Shown here: piece by piece, positions 9,367-17,929 of the stretch | Layout: the number at the start of each line of letters is the position of its first letter | Numbering within the stretch: position 1 is the stretch's first letter | Assembly (NCBI GenBank): GCA_963977005.1 | Contig: CAXBMQ010000022.1 | Span: forward strand, 14,222-78,221 | From: CAXBCP01 sp963977005 | GTDB taxonomy: Bacteria > Pseudomonadota > Alphaproteobacteria > MPNO01 > UBA830 | Direction of reading: 5' to 3' | Length of the DNA: 64,000 nucleotides | Position numbers and translations under genes: made by a program | The notes under the pieces: generated by a model | Told to the model about the DNA's origin: nothing | Seen by the model: only the letters and a program-made list of their open reading frames with translations | Database searches by the model: none

Positions 9367-9400
9367 GGGAACGACCGACAGCTTGTCCGGCATCGTTCCC
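9367..9400 (+). other. Strong intercistronic stem-loop before the binding-protein gene
   Basis: GGGAACGA at 9367-9374 pairs perfectly with TCGTTCCC at 9393-9400. The interior CCGACA and TGTCCGG pair again with one bulged base, giving a nearly continuous hairpin. It has no T-tract, so it is not a classical terminator. Its place between permease and binding-protein genes resembles known 3'-end-stabilising or processing hairpins that raise binding-protein levels over permease levels. That function is inferred. Confidence 0.6.
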
Positions 9401-9422
9401 CCGGTTATCAAAGGAGGCACTT

Positions 9423-10499
9423 ATGCAATTCAAATCAAGACTGACAACGGCCGCCGCGGCGGTCATCCTCGCCGCCGGGGTGTCGTCCGCGGCGCAGGCG
9501 CAGCTCAAGATCGGTTTCGTCTATGTCGGACCGATCGGCGACCACGGCTGGTCGTACGAGCACAACCAGGGCCGTCTCGCGATCGAAAAGGCGCTCGGCG
9601 ACAAGGTCACGACGACCTATGTCGAAAAAGTGCCGGAAGGCGCGGATGCCCAGCGCGTGATTTCCAAGCTGGCATCGTCGGGCCACGGGCTGATTTTCAC
9701 GACCTCGTTCGGCTATATGAACCCGACGCTGAGGGCGGCCAAGCGCTTTCCAAAGGTGAAGTTCGAACACGCGACCGGTTTCAAGCGGGTGCCGAATGTG
9801 TCGACCTATTCGGCGCGGTTCTACGAAGGCCGCTACGTGGTCGGCAAGATCGTCGGCAACATGACCAAATCGAATGTCCTCGGTTACATCGCGTCCTTCC
9901 CGATCCCGGAAGTCATTCGCGGTATCAACGCCACGTATCTTGCCGCCAAATCGGTCAACCCGAACATCAAGATGAAGATCGTCTGGGTGTCGACCTGGTT
10001 CGATCCGGGCAAGGAAGCCGATGCTGCCAAAACCCTGATCGACCAGGGCGCGGACGTGATCATGCAGCACACGGATTCGCCGGCGCCGGTACAGGTCGCC
10101 CAGCAGCGCGGCGTGTGGGCTGTCGGTCAGGCGTCCGACATGACCAATTTCGGACCCAAGGCACACCTGACGTCGATTATCGATAACTGGGGGCCGTATT
10201 ATGTCGCGCGCGCCAAGGCGGTGCTCGACGGGACGTGGAAATCCACCGACACCTGGGACGGCTTCAAGCCCGGCATGGTCCAGATGTCCGCGTTCAACAA
10301 GGCGATCCCGGCGGACGTTGTCGCGCTTGCCAAAAAAACGCGGGCCGACATCACGTCCGGCAAGCTTCACCCGTTTACGGGCGAGATCAAGGACCAGGAA
10401 GGCAAGGTGCGGGTCAAGGCCGGCGCGAAGGCCGATGACGGCCTGCTGGCCGGCATGAACTTCTACGTTCAGGGTATCGAAGGCGCGATCCCGAAATAG
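9423..10499 (+). CDS. BMP-family ABC transporter substrate-binding protein
   Basis: This 358-residue periplasmic protein starts with a clear signal peptide that ends near AAQAQ, about residue 26. The mature part begins LKIGFVYVGPIGDHGWSYEHN, the standard opening of BMP/Med/TmpC-type binding proteins for nucleosides and related compounds. GADAQRVISKLASSGHGLIFTTSFGY follows. A perfect AAAGGAGG ribosome site lies just before the ATG, stronger than that of other genes in the operon and consistent with high expression of a binding protein. The co-encoded ATPase and two permeases complete the importer. Purine specificity is inferred from the operon. Confidence 0.92.
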   Translation: MQFKSRLTTAAAAVILAAGVSSAAQAQLKIGFVYVGPIGDHGWSYEHNQGRLAIEKALGDKVTTTYVEKVPEGADAQRVISKLASSGHGLIFTTSFGYMNPTLRAAKRFPKVKFEHATGFKRVPNVSTYSARFYEGRYVVGKIVGNMTKSNVLGYIASFPIPEVIRGINATYLAAKSVNPNIKMKIVWVSTWFDPGKEADAAKTLIDQGADVIMQHTDSPAPVQVAQQRGVWAVGQASDMTNFGPKAHLTSIIDNWGPYYVARAKAVLDGTWKSTDTWDGFKPGMVQMSAFNKAIPADVVALAKKTRADITSGKLHPFTGEIKDQEGKVRVKAGAKADDGLLAGMNFYVQGIEGAIPK

Positions 10500-10515
10500 G
10501 GCAGATGACGCAATC

Positions 10516-10549
10516 GGGCGGCGCGGAGGTTTCCGTTGCCGCCCTTTTT
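10516..10549 (+). terminator. Intrinsic terminator after the transporter operon
   Basis: GGGCGGC at 10516-10522 pairs with GCCGCCC at 10538-10544 and is followed by five T. The loop itself contains a small CGGA/TCCG pairing. The structure lies 17 bases after the binding-protein stop codon and 36 bases before guaD, so guaD probably has separate or reduced transcription. Confidence 0.75.
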
Positions 10550-10584
10550 GCGCCGACTGACAGAAACCGGACAAACTGACTGAA

Positions 10585-11889
10585 ATGGCGTCGAAACCCA
10601 TATTAATGACCGGTCGAACCCTGTCCTTCGACGGCGATCCGACCGTCGATCCGGGGGCGGTCCGCTATACGGAAAAGGGTGCCGTTCTGATGGCGGACGG
10701 GCATATCGTCTGGACCGGCCAGGCGGGCGACGAACCGGCGGAGCTGAGCGCCGGCGCGGTGCGTCACGCCTATGGCGAAAACCTGATCCTGCCGGGCTTC
10801 GTGGATGGTCACGTGCACTACCCCCAGATCGGCGTGATCGCGTCCTTCGGTACGCAGCTGCTCGACTGGCTGGAAAAATACACGTTCCCCGAAGAATCCC
10901 GGTTTTCCGACCCGGCGTATGCCGCCCGGACGGCGAAGCTTTTTCTCGATCTGTTGCTGGCCAACGGCACCACGACGGCGGCGGTGTACTGCACGGTGCA
11001 CCCGGAATCGGCGGATGCGTTTTTTGCGGAATCGAGCGCCCGCAACCTGCGCATGATCGCGGGCAAGATTCTGATGGACCGGAATGCGCCGGAAAGCGTG
11101 CGGGATACCGCGCAGTCCGGCTATGACGAGACGAAATCGCTGATCGCAAAATGGCACGGGCAGGGGCGTAATCTGTACGGCGTGACACCGCGCTTCGCGC
11201 CGACCAGCACGCCGGCGCAGCTCGAGGCCTGCGGCACGCTGATGTCGGAACACCCCGATGTTTATCTGCAGTCCCACGTCTCGGAAAACACCGATGAAGT
11301 AAAATGGGTCGCGGAGCTGTTTCCAGAGGCGCGGTCGTATCTCGATGTCTATAGCCGGTTCGGCATGCTGGGGGCACGGGCCTTGTACGGTCATGCCATC
11401 CACATGGACGAGGCCGATCTGGTGCTGGCCGCCGCGACGGAGACGAAATTCGTCCATTGCCCGACATCCAACCTGTTCATCGGCAGCGGCCTGTTCCGGA
11501 TGGAGCAGATCCGGAAGGCCGGCGTTTCCGCAATGCTGGGGTCCGACGTCGGCGGCGGCACATCTCTGTCGCCCTTCGCGGCGATGAAAGCGGCCTACGA
11601 GATCGCCCAGTTCGGCGGTTATTCCCTGTCACCGGAGGAAGCATTCTGGCTGTCGACGTCGGGCGGGGCGGAAACGCTGTCGCTGGGCGGGCGGATTGGC
11701 CGGCTGAAACCGGGATACGAGGCCGACATTGTCGTTCTCGACGTCAATTCGACGCCGATGATCCGCCAGCGCATGGAGCGGTCGGAGTCCCTGCGCGATC
11801 TGCTGTTCGCCCAGATGATTCTGGCCGACGACCGGGCCGTTCGTGCTACGTATGCTTCAGGCGCGCTGGTTTATCAGGCGCCGGCGTGA
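10585..11889 (+). CDS. guaD: Guanine deaminase
   Basis: The 434-residue amidohydrolase converts guanine to xanthine, the substrate of the xanthine dehydrogenase encoded upstream. Metal-binding and catalytic motifs of the family are visible: PGFVDGHVHYPQ near residue 75, HVSENTDEV, LYGHAIHMDEADL and LGSDVGGGTSLSP. The length matches bacterial GuaD (about 430-450). It follows the transporter operon after a terminator-like hairpin and precedes a methyltransferase gene by about 20 bases. The neighbourhood makes guanine salvage and degradation the natural role. Confidence 0.92.
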   Translation: MASKPILMTGRTLSFDGDPTVDPGAVRYTEKGAVLMADGHIVWTGQAGDEPAELSAGAVRHAYGENLILPGFVDGHVHYPQIGVIASFGTQLLDWLEKYTFPEESRFSDPAYAARTAKLFLDLLLANGTTTAAVYCTVHPESADAFFAESSARNLRMIAGKILMDRNAPESVRDTAQSGYDETKSLIAKWHGQGRNLYGVTPRFAPTSTPAQLEACGTLMSEHPDVYLQSHVSENTDEVKWVAELFPEARSYLDVYSRFGMLGARALYGHAIHMDEADLVLAAATETKFVHCPTSNLFIGSGLFRMEQIRKAGVSAMLGSDVGGGTSLSPFAAMKAAYEIAQFGGYSLSPEEAFWLSTSGGAETLSLGGRIGRLKPGYEADIVVLDVNSTPMIRQRMERSESLRDLLFAQMILADDRAVRATYASGALVYQAPA

Positions 11890-11911
11890 ACGTTCAGGGA
11901 CGGGGGCGGAC

Positions 11912-12766
11912 GTGAGTGAGACGGTTGAGACGACACTGGAAAGCCCGGATTTCGGCACCATCAAGGTGGTCGAGCGGACCTGTCCCCATTGCGGCCGCGA
12001 CAATTCGGACCGGCCGGCGCACCGCTATTCGCATTCCGTCTGGAAAATCCGGGAATGCGCCGATTGCGGCTTTGTCTATATCGACCAGTCGCCGGTCTAT
12101 GAAGCGCTGAAATCGGAGATGGCGTGGGAAAAGACGACGCTTATCGAGGAAAAGCGACGTGCCGATATCCGCCCGATTTCCTACAAGTTCAGCAAGCTTA
12201 CACGCGCGCGCATGCATCTTTTCCCGCGCACCCGGATGCCGGATCTCGTGCACGCCCACGCGCAGCCGGGCAGGGTGGTCGACCTCGGCTGCGGCGCGGG
12301 CGACCAGCTGCGCGGGCTCGACGACCGTTTCATCCCCTACGGGATCGAAATCTCGGCCGAACTGGCCGCCGCCGGGAACGCCTGTTTCGGCGAACGCGGC
12401 GGGCAGGTGATCTGCGCGCCGAGCCTGGACGGCCTGATCGCCGTGGAGGACGAGTTTTTCAGTGCGGCGACGCTGCGCTCCTATCTCGAACACGAAAGCC
12501 ACCCGCAGGAGGTTCTCCGGGAACTTTACCGCACCCTGGCGCCCGAAGGCGTGGCGATCGTCAAGGTGCCGAATTTCGGCGCGGTGAACCGGATGATCAT
12601 GGGCAGTAAATGGTGCGGCTTCCGCTATCCTGACCATCTGAATTATTTCACGCCGGCATCGCTGCGGAAGATGGCGGAAAAATGCGGGTATTCGGTAAAA
12701 TCCGCTTTTTCCCAGCGTCTGCCGACCAGCGACAACATGTATGCGGTTTTGAAAAAGCCCTCCTAG
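11912..12766 (+). CDS. Zinc-ribbon class I SAM-dependent methyltransferase
   Basis: A GTG start gives a 284-residue protein; upstream in-frame sequence lies within guaD and is not conserved-looking. Residues 20-55 form a likely zinc ribbon with CPHC at 24-27 and CADC at 49-52. A Rossmann methyltransferase domain follows, with motif I VVDLGCGAGDQLRGLD and a later LRELYRTLAPEGVAIVKVPN segment. Similar architectures occur in methyltransferases of polysaccharide and natural-product pathways, but the substrate here is unknown. It may be cotranscribed with guaD (22-base gap). No functional link to purine metabolism is evident. Confidence 0.8.
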   Translation: MSETVETTLESPDFGTIKVVERTCPHCGRDNSDRPAHRYSHSVWKIRECADCGFVYIDQSPVYEALKSEMAWEKTTLIEEKRRADIRPISYKFSKLTRARMHLFPRTRMPDLVHAHAQPGRVVDLGCGAGDQLRGLDDRFIPYGIEISAELAAAGNACFGERGGQVICAPSLDGLIAVEDEFFSAATLRSYLEHESHPQEVLRELYRTLAPEGVAIVKVPNFGAVNRMIMGSKWCGFRYPDHLNYFTPASLRKMAEKCGYSVKSAFSQRLPTSDNMYAVLKKPS

Positions 12767-12827
12767 GCCCGGTTTCGTCCGCTGCGCCCGTTACCCTTCG
12801 TTAACCGGCAGCGGCGAAAATCCCCGG

Positions 12828-13235
12828 ATGACACGCATGCCTGCCTTTCTGACCCTGCTTCTGCTCGCCACGCCGGCAGCGGCCGAGACGGCCACGGTCA
12901 CGGTCACGAAGGCCGACTGCCGGAACATCGTCGCGCATACGCCCGATGCATCCGTCGCCTATACGCCCGGTGTGACGGCGGATGGCAGGCGCGTAGCGCC
13001 GGCGGATCTTGCGGGCGGGTCGACGATCAAGCCGCCGGACTCGTTTTCGATGCAGATCAATATCGATCTTCAGGAACGCTTCGGTCTGCCGGCCAACAAG
13101 GGCCAGTATATGGGCGAGCTGAATGCGGGCAAGGTCGAGTACAAGGACGGCAAGCTGACCTATAACGGCCAGGAACTGGCCACCGGGTCGCAGAACGCGA
13201 TCGCAGAGGCCTGCCGCAAGCTGCAAAGGCAGTAA
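12828..13235 (+). CDS. Small exported protein of unknown function
   Basis: The 135-residue product has a typical signal peptide: a short basic start, a Leu/Thr-rich core and a TPAAA-E cleavage region near residue 20. The mature part of about 115 residues is hydrophilic, has two cysteines (in KADCRNI and EACRKL) that could form a disulfide, and includes KPPDSFSMQINIDL. I do not recognise a named family. It is probably periplasmic. It stands alone between the methyltransferase and the MetE-like gene with the same codon style as its neighbours. Confidence 0.75.
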   Translation: MTRMPAFLTLLLLATPAAAETATVTVTKADCRNIVAHTPDASVAYTPGVTADGRRVAPADLAGGSTIKPPDSFSMQINIDLQERFGLPANKGQYMGELNAGKVEYKDGKLTYNGQELATGSQNAIAEACRKLQRQ

Positions 13236-13375
13236 CGGCTCACCTGTATCCGCCTATTCTGCGGAAATTCCATCGGTTCGTTCTTTTTGGGTTGCCGCCC
13301 CGGCGCCAATCGTCGAGGATTTGCCGGAGCACCCGTCCTCAGAGACGGGACAGGGAACTTGATGAGGAAACATCC

Positions 13376-14494
13376 ATGACCAGCCCCCATAAACCGCCAT
13401 TTCGTGCAGACCATGTCGGCAGCCTGCTGCGGCCGGCGAGCGTCGCCGACGCACGGAAGAAGTTCTATACCGACGCGCCGACCATCACCGCCGACGAACT
13501 GCGCGAGATCGAGGACGCGGCGATTGCCGATGTCATAAAAATGCAGGAAGACGCCGGCCTTCACGTTGTGACCGACGGCGAATTCAGGCGCTATTTCTGG
13601 CACTACGATTTCATGGGCATGCTCGACGGGTTCGACATGGTGACGCGCGGGGAGGGCATCCAGTTCGAAGGGGTCAAACTGCCGCCGCTCTATCCCACGA
13701 TCACAGGCAAGCTCGACTTCCCCGACGATCACTCGATGCTCGACCATTTCCGGTTTGTCGCGGCCAACGCAAAAGAAACGCCGAAAATTTCCATCCCGGG
13801 CCCGAGCTGCTGTCACTTCCGCACCGCGCCGGAGGATATTCTGCCGGAACAATACAAGGACATGGATGTCCTGTTCGCAGACCTTGCGGCGACCTATAGG
13901 AAAGCCGTCGCGAAATTCTACGAGGCGGGCTGCCGCTATCTGCAGATGGACGATATCTATTTCGCCTATCTGTGCGATCCGAAACAACGCGAAGAGAAGA
14001 AAGCGGCGGGGCAGGACCCCGATATGCTGCTCAATAAGTATGCCTGGATGATGAACGAGGCGATCAAGGATCGCCCGGACGATATGGTCATCGGCATGCA
14101 TATGTGCCGCGGCAATTTCCAGTCCACCTACGCGGCGTCCGGCGGCTACGACCCGGCTGCCGAGGCGATCTTCAGCACAGGCGTGGATATCTTCTTCATG
14201 GAATACGACAGCGAACGCGCCGGCGGGCTGGAACCGCTGCGTCTGCTGCCGAAGGGCAAGCAGCGCGTGATGGCGGGTTTCGTTACCACAAAGACGCCGG
14301 GGCTTGAGTCGGTAGACGACCTGAAGCGCAAGTTCGACGAGGCGTCGAAATACGCCGATATGGACCAGCTGGGCCTCGCCCCGCAATGCGGCTTCTCGTC
14401 CACCGAACACGGCAACAAGATCACGTTCGATGACCAGCGCCGGAAGCTGGACCTTGTGGTGAAGACGGCGGCGGAAATCTGGGGGGATGCCTGA
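13376..14494 (+). CDS. Cobalamin-independent methionine synthase-like (MetE C-terminal family) protein
   Basis: The 372-residue protein belongs to the UROD/MetE superfamily, of the short YxjG/YxjH type without the MetE N-terminal domain. It opens with PFRADHVGSLLRP, the family signature. Expected zinc ligands appear as GMHMCRGN near the middle and PQCGFSSTEHGN near the C terminus. Such proteins transfer methyl groups to a thiol such as homocysteine, but the donor varies and cannot be told from sequence. The ATG chosen is preceded by GAGGAAA. The 140-base leader contains a CCCGTC/GACGGG hairpin. The gene appears monocistronic. Confidence 0.85.
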   Translation: MTSPHKPPFRADHVGSLLRPASVADARKKFYTDAPTITADELREIEDAAIADVIKMQEDAGLHVVTDGEFRRYFWHYDFMGMLDGFDMVTRGEGIQFEGVKLPPLYPTITGKLDFPDDHSMLDHFRFVAANAKETPKISIPGPSCCHFRTAPEDILPEQYKDMDVLFADLAATYRKAVAKFYEAGCRYLQMDDIYFAYLCDPKQREEKKAAGQDPDMLLNKYAWMMNEAIKDRPDDMVIGMHMCRGNFQSTYAASGGYDPAAEAIFSTGVDIFFMEYDSERAGGLEPLRLLPKGKQRVMAGFVTTKTPGLESVDDLKRKFDEASKYADMDQLGLAPQCGFSSTEHGNKITFDDQRRKLDLVVKTAAEIWGDA

Positions 14495-14617
14495 ACGCAT
14501 CGCCGGTGACGTTTCGCGTCGGTGACATCGGGGGGCTGGCCCCGTTGCACTTCCCATTGCGGCTGAGGGCGGCATTCCCTATGTTCGCGTCGCACCCTCA
14601 GGAGGCTCGCAATCCCC

Positions 14618-15931
14618 ATGCGCATGTCGCGTTATTTTCTGCCGACCCTTAAAGAAGATCCGTCCGAAGCCCAGATTGTCTCGCATCGTCTGATGCTGCG
14701 CGCGGGCATGATCCGCCAGTCCAGCGCCGGCATTTATTCCTGGCTGCCGCTCGGCCTGAAAGTGCTGCGCAAGGTCGAGGATATCGTGCGCGAGGAACAG
14801 GACGCGGCGGGCTGCCAGGAACTGCTGATGCCGACCATCCAGCCCGCGGAAATCTGGCAGGAAAGCGGTCGCTACGACGATTACGGCGCGGAAATGCTGC
14901 GGATCCGCGACCGCCACGACCGCGACATGCTGTACGGGCCGACCAACGAGGAAATGATCACCGAGATCGTCCGCGCCCATATCCGCAGCTACAAGGATCT
15001 GCCCAAGAATCTCTATCACATCCAGTGGAAGTTCCGTGACGAGGTGCGTCCCCGGTTCGGGATCATGCGCGGGCGCGAATTCCTGATGAAGGATGCCTAT
15101 TCCTTCGACCTGACCTACGAGGGCGCGCGCGCCGCCTATAACCGGATGTTCGTCGCCTACCTGCGCACCTTCGCGCGGATGGGGCTGAAGGCAATTCCCA
15201 TGGCGGCCGATACCGGCCCCATCGGTGGCGATCTGAGCCACGAATTCATCATCCTCGCCGAGACCGGCGAGAGCGAGGTTTTTTGTCACAGGGAGCTGCT
15301 GGAATACGATGTCCTCGGCGAAGAGGTCGATTACGAGTCCGACCTGCAACCGGTCGTCGACCGCTGGACCGGCCTGTACGCGGCCACCGACGAAAAACAC
15401 GACCCGGCGGAAGCCGCCAAGCTCGGCGACAGCCTGATGAACGCCCGTGGTATCGAGGTCGGCCACATTTTCTATTTCGGCACCAAGTATTCGAAGGCGA
15501 TGAACGCCGCCGTGACCGGGCCGGATGGCGAGCAGGTATTCCCCGAAATGGGTTCCTACGGGATCGGCGTGTCGCGGCTTGTCGGCGGGATTATCGAGGC
15601 CTTCCACGACGAGAACGGCATCGTCTGGCCGGAAGCGGTCGCCCCGTTCGGCGCCGGGATTATCAACCTGAAATCCGGCGACGTGGCCTGCGACGCGGTG
15701 TCGGCCGATCTGTATGGACAATTGCAGGCGGCGGGCCGCGATCCGATCTATGACGACCGCGACGAGCGCGCCGGCGCAAAGTTCGCCGACATGGACCTGA
15801 TCGGTATTCCCTGGCAGGTCGTCGTCGGCCCGCGTGGCGTGAAGAACGGCGTGGTCGAGTTCAAGAACCGGGCAAGCGGCGCGCGTGAGGAAATCTCCGC
15901 CGAATCCGCACTGGCGCGGCTGACCGCATGA
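14618..15931 (+). CDS. proS: Prolyl-tRNA synthetase, short alphaproteobacterial type
   Basis: This class II aminoacyl-tRNA synthetase charges tRNA-Pro. At 437 residues it lacks the roughly 180-residue editing insertion of the E. coli enzyme, as is normal in alphaproteobacteria. The opening SRYFLPTLKEDPSEAQI, motif 2 region FRDEVRPRFGIMRGREF and motif 3 EMGSYGIGVSRLVGGIIEA are all visible, with a C-terminal anticodon-binding domain. The start could be the first ATG or the one two codons downstream. Its stop overlaps the lolC start by four bases, so it heads a proS-lolC-lolD operon. Confidence 0.95.
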   Translation: MRMSRYFLPTLKEDPSEAQIVSHRLMLRAGMIRQSSAGIYSWLPLGLKVLRKVEDIVREEQDAAGCQELLMPTIQPAEIWQESGRYDDYGAEMLRIRDRHDRDMLYGPTNEEMITEIVRAHIRSYKDLPKNLYHIQWKFRDEVRPRFGIMRGREFLMKDAYSFDLTYEGARAAYNRMFVAYLRTFARMGLKAIPMAADTGPIGGDLSHEFIILAETGESEVFCHRELLEYDVLGEEVDYESDLQPVVDRWTGLYAATDEKHDPAEAAKLGDSLMNARGIEVGHIFYFGTKYSKAMNAAVTGPDGEQVFPEMGSYGIGVSRLVGGIIEAFHDENGIVWPEAVAPFGAGIINLKSGDVACDAVSADLYGQLQAAGRDPIYDDRDERAGAKFADMDLIGIPWQVVVGPRGVKNGVVEFKNRASGAREEISAESALARLTA

Positions 15932-17178
15932 TCTTCAACGCTTTCGAGCGCATGGTCGCCCTGCGCTACCTGCGGGCGCGGCGCGAAGAAGGATTCGTAT
16001 CGGTCATTGCCGGGTTCTCGCTCGCCGGGATCGCGCTGGGTGTCGCCACCCTGATCATCGTGATGTCGGTGATGAACGGCTTCCGCGCCGAACTGCTGGA
16101 CCGCATCCTCGGTCTCAACGGGCATATGGGCGTCTACAGCCTGACCAACCAGCCGCTCCGCGATTTCGACCGCATCGCCACGGAAATCAAAAAGCTTGAC
16201 GGCGTGACCCGGGTGATCCCGACCGTCGAGGGCCAGGTGCTGGTCAGCGGGGGGCGCGTAGCGGCAGGCGCCATCGTGCGTGGCGTGCGCGAAGCCGATA
16301 TCCGCGCGCGCGAGATCATCGCCGGGAATATCCGCGCCGGCACGCTGGATAATTTCAGGGGCAAATCGAGCATCATCATCGGCACGCGCATGGCCCGGAA
16401 ATTCGGCGTCGGGCCGGGCGACACGCTGCGGCTGGTCTCGCCGCAATCCAACGCGACCGCGTTTGGCAGCGTGCCAAGATCCAAGAAATACCGGATCGCG
16501 GCATTGTTCGAGGTCGGCATGTTCGAATACGATTCCGGCTTCGTCTTCATGCCGCTCGAAGCCGCGCAGGTCTATTTCCAGTCGAAGGACGCGGTGACCA
16601 ATATCGAGGTGTTTCTCGACAACCCGGACCGTGTGAATTCGATCCGGGTCGAAATCCTCCGCGCCGCCGGGATGCCGTTGCGGCTGGTCGACTGGCAGCA
16701 GGCGAATGCGAGCTTCTTCAACGCGATCAAGGTCGAACGCAACGTGATGTTCCTGATCCTGACGCTGATCATCCTGGTCGCCGCGTTCAACATCATTTCC
16801 GGCATGATCATGATGGTGAAGGACAAGGGCCGCGATATCGCGATCCTGCGCACGATGGGGGCGACGCGCGGCATGGTGATGCGCATCTTCCTGCTGGCCG
16901 GCGCCTCCGTCGGCATTATCGGCACCGCGGCGGGCTTCGCCCTCGGCGTCGCGTTTGCCGGCAATATCGAAACGATCCGCCAGTGGATACAGGGCCTGAC
17001 CGGCGCGGAGCTGTTCGCCGCCGAGATTTATTTCCTGTCGCAGCTGCCCTCGGTGGTCGAAACAGGCGATGTTCTCAGCGTCGTCGGCATGTCGCTCGGC
17101 CTGTCGTTCCTGGCGACGCTGTACCCGGCGTGGCGGGCCGCGCGCCTCGATCCGGTGGAAGCGCTGCGATATGAATGA
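15928..17178 (+). CDS. lolC: Lipoprotein-releasing system permease LolC/LolE family
   Basis: The 416-residue inner-membrane protein has one N-terminal membrane helix, a large periplasmic domain and three C-terminal helices, the classic LolC/LolE topology (FtsX superfamily). The first helix region reads FSLAGIALGVATLIIVMSVM, and the C-terminal part includes KDKGRDIAILRTMGA. With LolD it extracts lipoproteins from the inner membrane and hands them to LolA. A single LolC/E-like permease gene here suggests a homodimeric transporter, as in many alphaproteobacteria. It overlaps proS by four bases and lolD by eight. Confidence 0.93.
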   Translation: MIFNAFERMVALRYLRARREEGFVSVIAGFSLAGIALGVATLIIVMSVMNGFRAELLDRILGLNGHMGVYSLTNQPLRDFDRIATEIKKLDGVTRVIPTVEGQVLVSGGRVAAGAIVRGVREADIRAREIIAGNIRAGTLDNFRGKSSIIIGTRMARKFGVGPGDTLRLVSPQSNATAFGSVPRSKKYRIAALFEVGMFEYDSGFVFMPLEAAQVYFQSKDAVTNIEVFLDNPDRVNSIRVEILRAAGMPLRLVDWQQANASFFNAIKVERNVMFLILTLIILVAAFNIISGMIMMVKDKGRDIAILRTMGATRGMVMRIFLLAGASVGIIGTAAGFALGVAFAGNIETIRQWIQGLTGAELFAAEIYFLSQLPSVVETGDVLSVVGMSLGLSFLATLYPAWRAARLDPVEALRYE

Positions 17179-17863
17179 GAGGTATCTGGGCGACTCGCTC
17201 GTTCTCCGGGATATCCGCAGGACATTCCACCAGGCGGGGAACGATCTACAGGTGCTGCGCGGTGCGGACGTCTCGATCGCGCCGGGGGAAACCGTCGCCC
17301 TTGTCGGGCCGTCCGGGGCCGGCAAGTCGACGCTGCTGCATATCGCCGGGCTTCTGGAACGCCCGGATAGCGGCGAGGTGATCGTCGGCGGCGAAGCGTG
17401 TTCGGGATTGTCGGACGACCGGCGGACGGCGCTGCGGCGCACGGCCATCGGCTTTATCTACCAGTTTCATCACCTGTTGCCCGAATTCACGGCGCTGGAA
17501 AACGTTGTCGTGCCGCAGATGATCGCGGGGGCGAGTAAATCGGCGGCGCGCAAACGGGCAGGCGAACTGCTCGGCATGGTCGGGCTGTCGGAGCGCGAAG
17601 GCCACCGGCCGGCGAAGCTGTCGGGCGGCGAACAGCAACGCGTCGCCATTGCCCGCGCACTTGCCAACAGCCCCGCGGTGCTGATTGCCGACGAGCCGAC
17701 GGGGAACCTGGACCAGGAAACGGCGGACCGGGTGTTTGACCTGCTGATGCGTCTGACCCGCGAAACCGGCGTCTCTTCGCTGGTTGCGACCCATAATCCG
17801 GACCTTGCCGCCCGCATGGACCGTACGCTGGCGCTCAAAAACGGCGTTCTCGCGGATTTCTGA
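17171..17863 (+). CDS. lolD: Lipoprotein-releasing system ATP-binding protein
   Basis: This 230-residue ATPase energises the LolC-type permease. It has Walker A GPSGAGKST, the FIYQFHHLLPEFTALENV Q-loop region typical of LolD/MacB ATPases, signature LSGGEQQRVAIARAL and Walker B VLIADEPTGNLD. The ATG used lies inside the 3' end of lolC in another frame and gives the usual family length. It ends the proS-lolC-lolD operon, with dnaE starting 66 bases further on. Confidence 0.94.
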   Translation: MNERYLGDSLVLRDIRRTFHQAGNDLQVLRGADVSIAPGETVALVGPSGAGKSTLLHIAGLLERPDSGEVIVGGEACSGLSDDRRTALRRTAIGFIYQFHHLLPEFTALENVVVPQMIAGASKSAARKRAGELLGMVGLSEREGHRPAKLSGGEQQRVAIARALANSPAVLIADEPTGNLDQETADRVFDLLMRLTRETGVSSLVATHNPDLAARMDRTLALKNGVLADF

Positions 17864-17929
17864 CACATATCCACACCTGATTCTCTGTACCGGCTGATGC
17901 TGACCGGCGGGGCGCGCTAAGATGAGCGC

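Noticed and set aside
12779..12814. CCGCTGC/GCAGCGG inverted repeat after the zinc-ribbon methyltransferase as a terminator.
   Set aside because: The loop is 22 bases and no T-tract follows, so intrinsic termination is unlikely.
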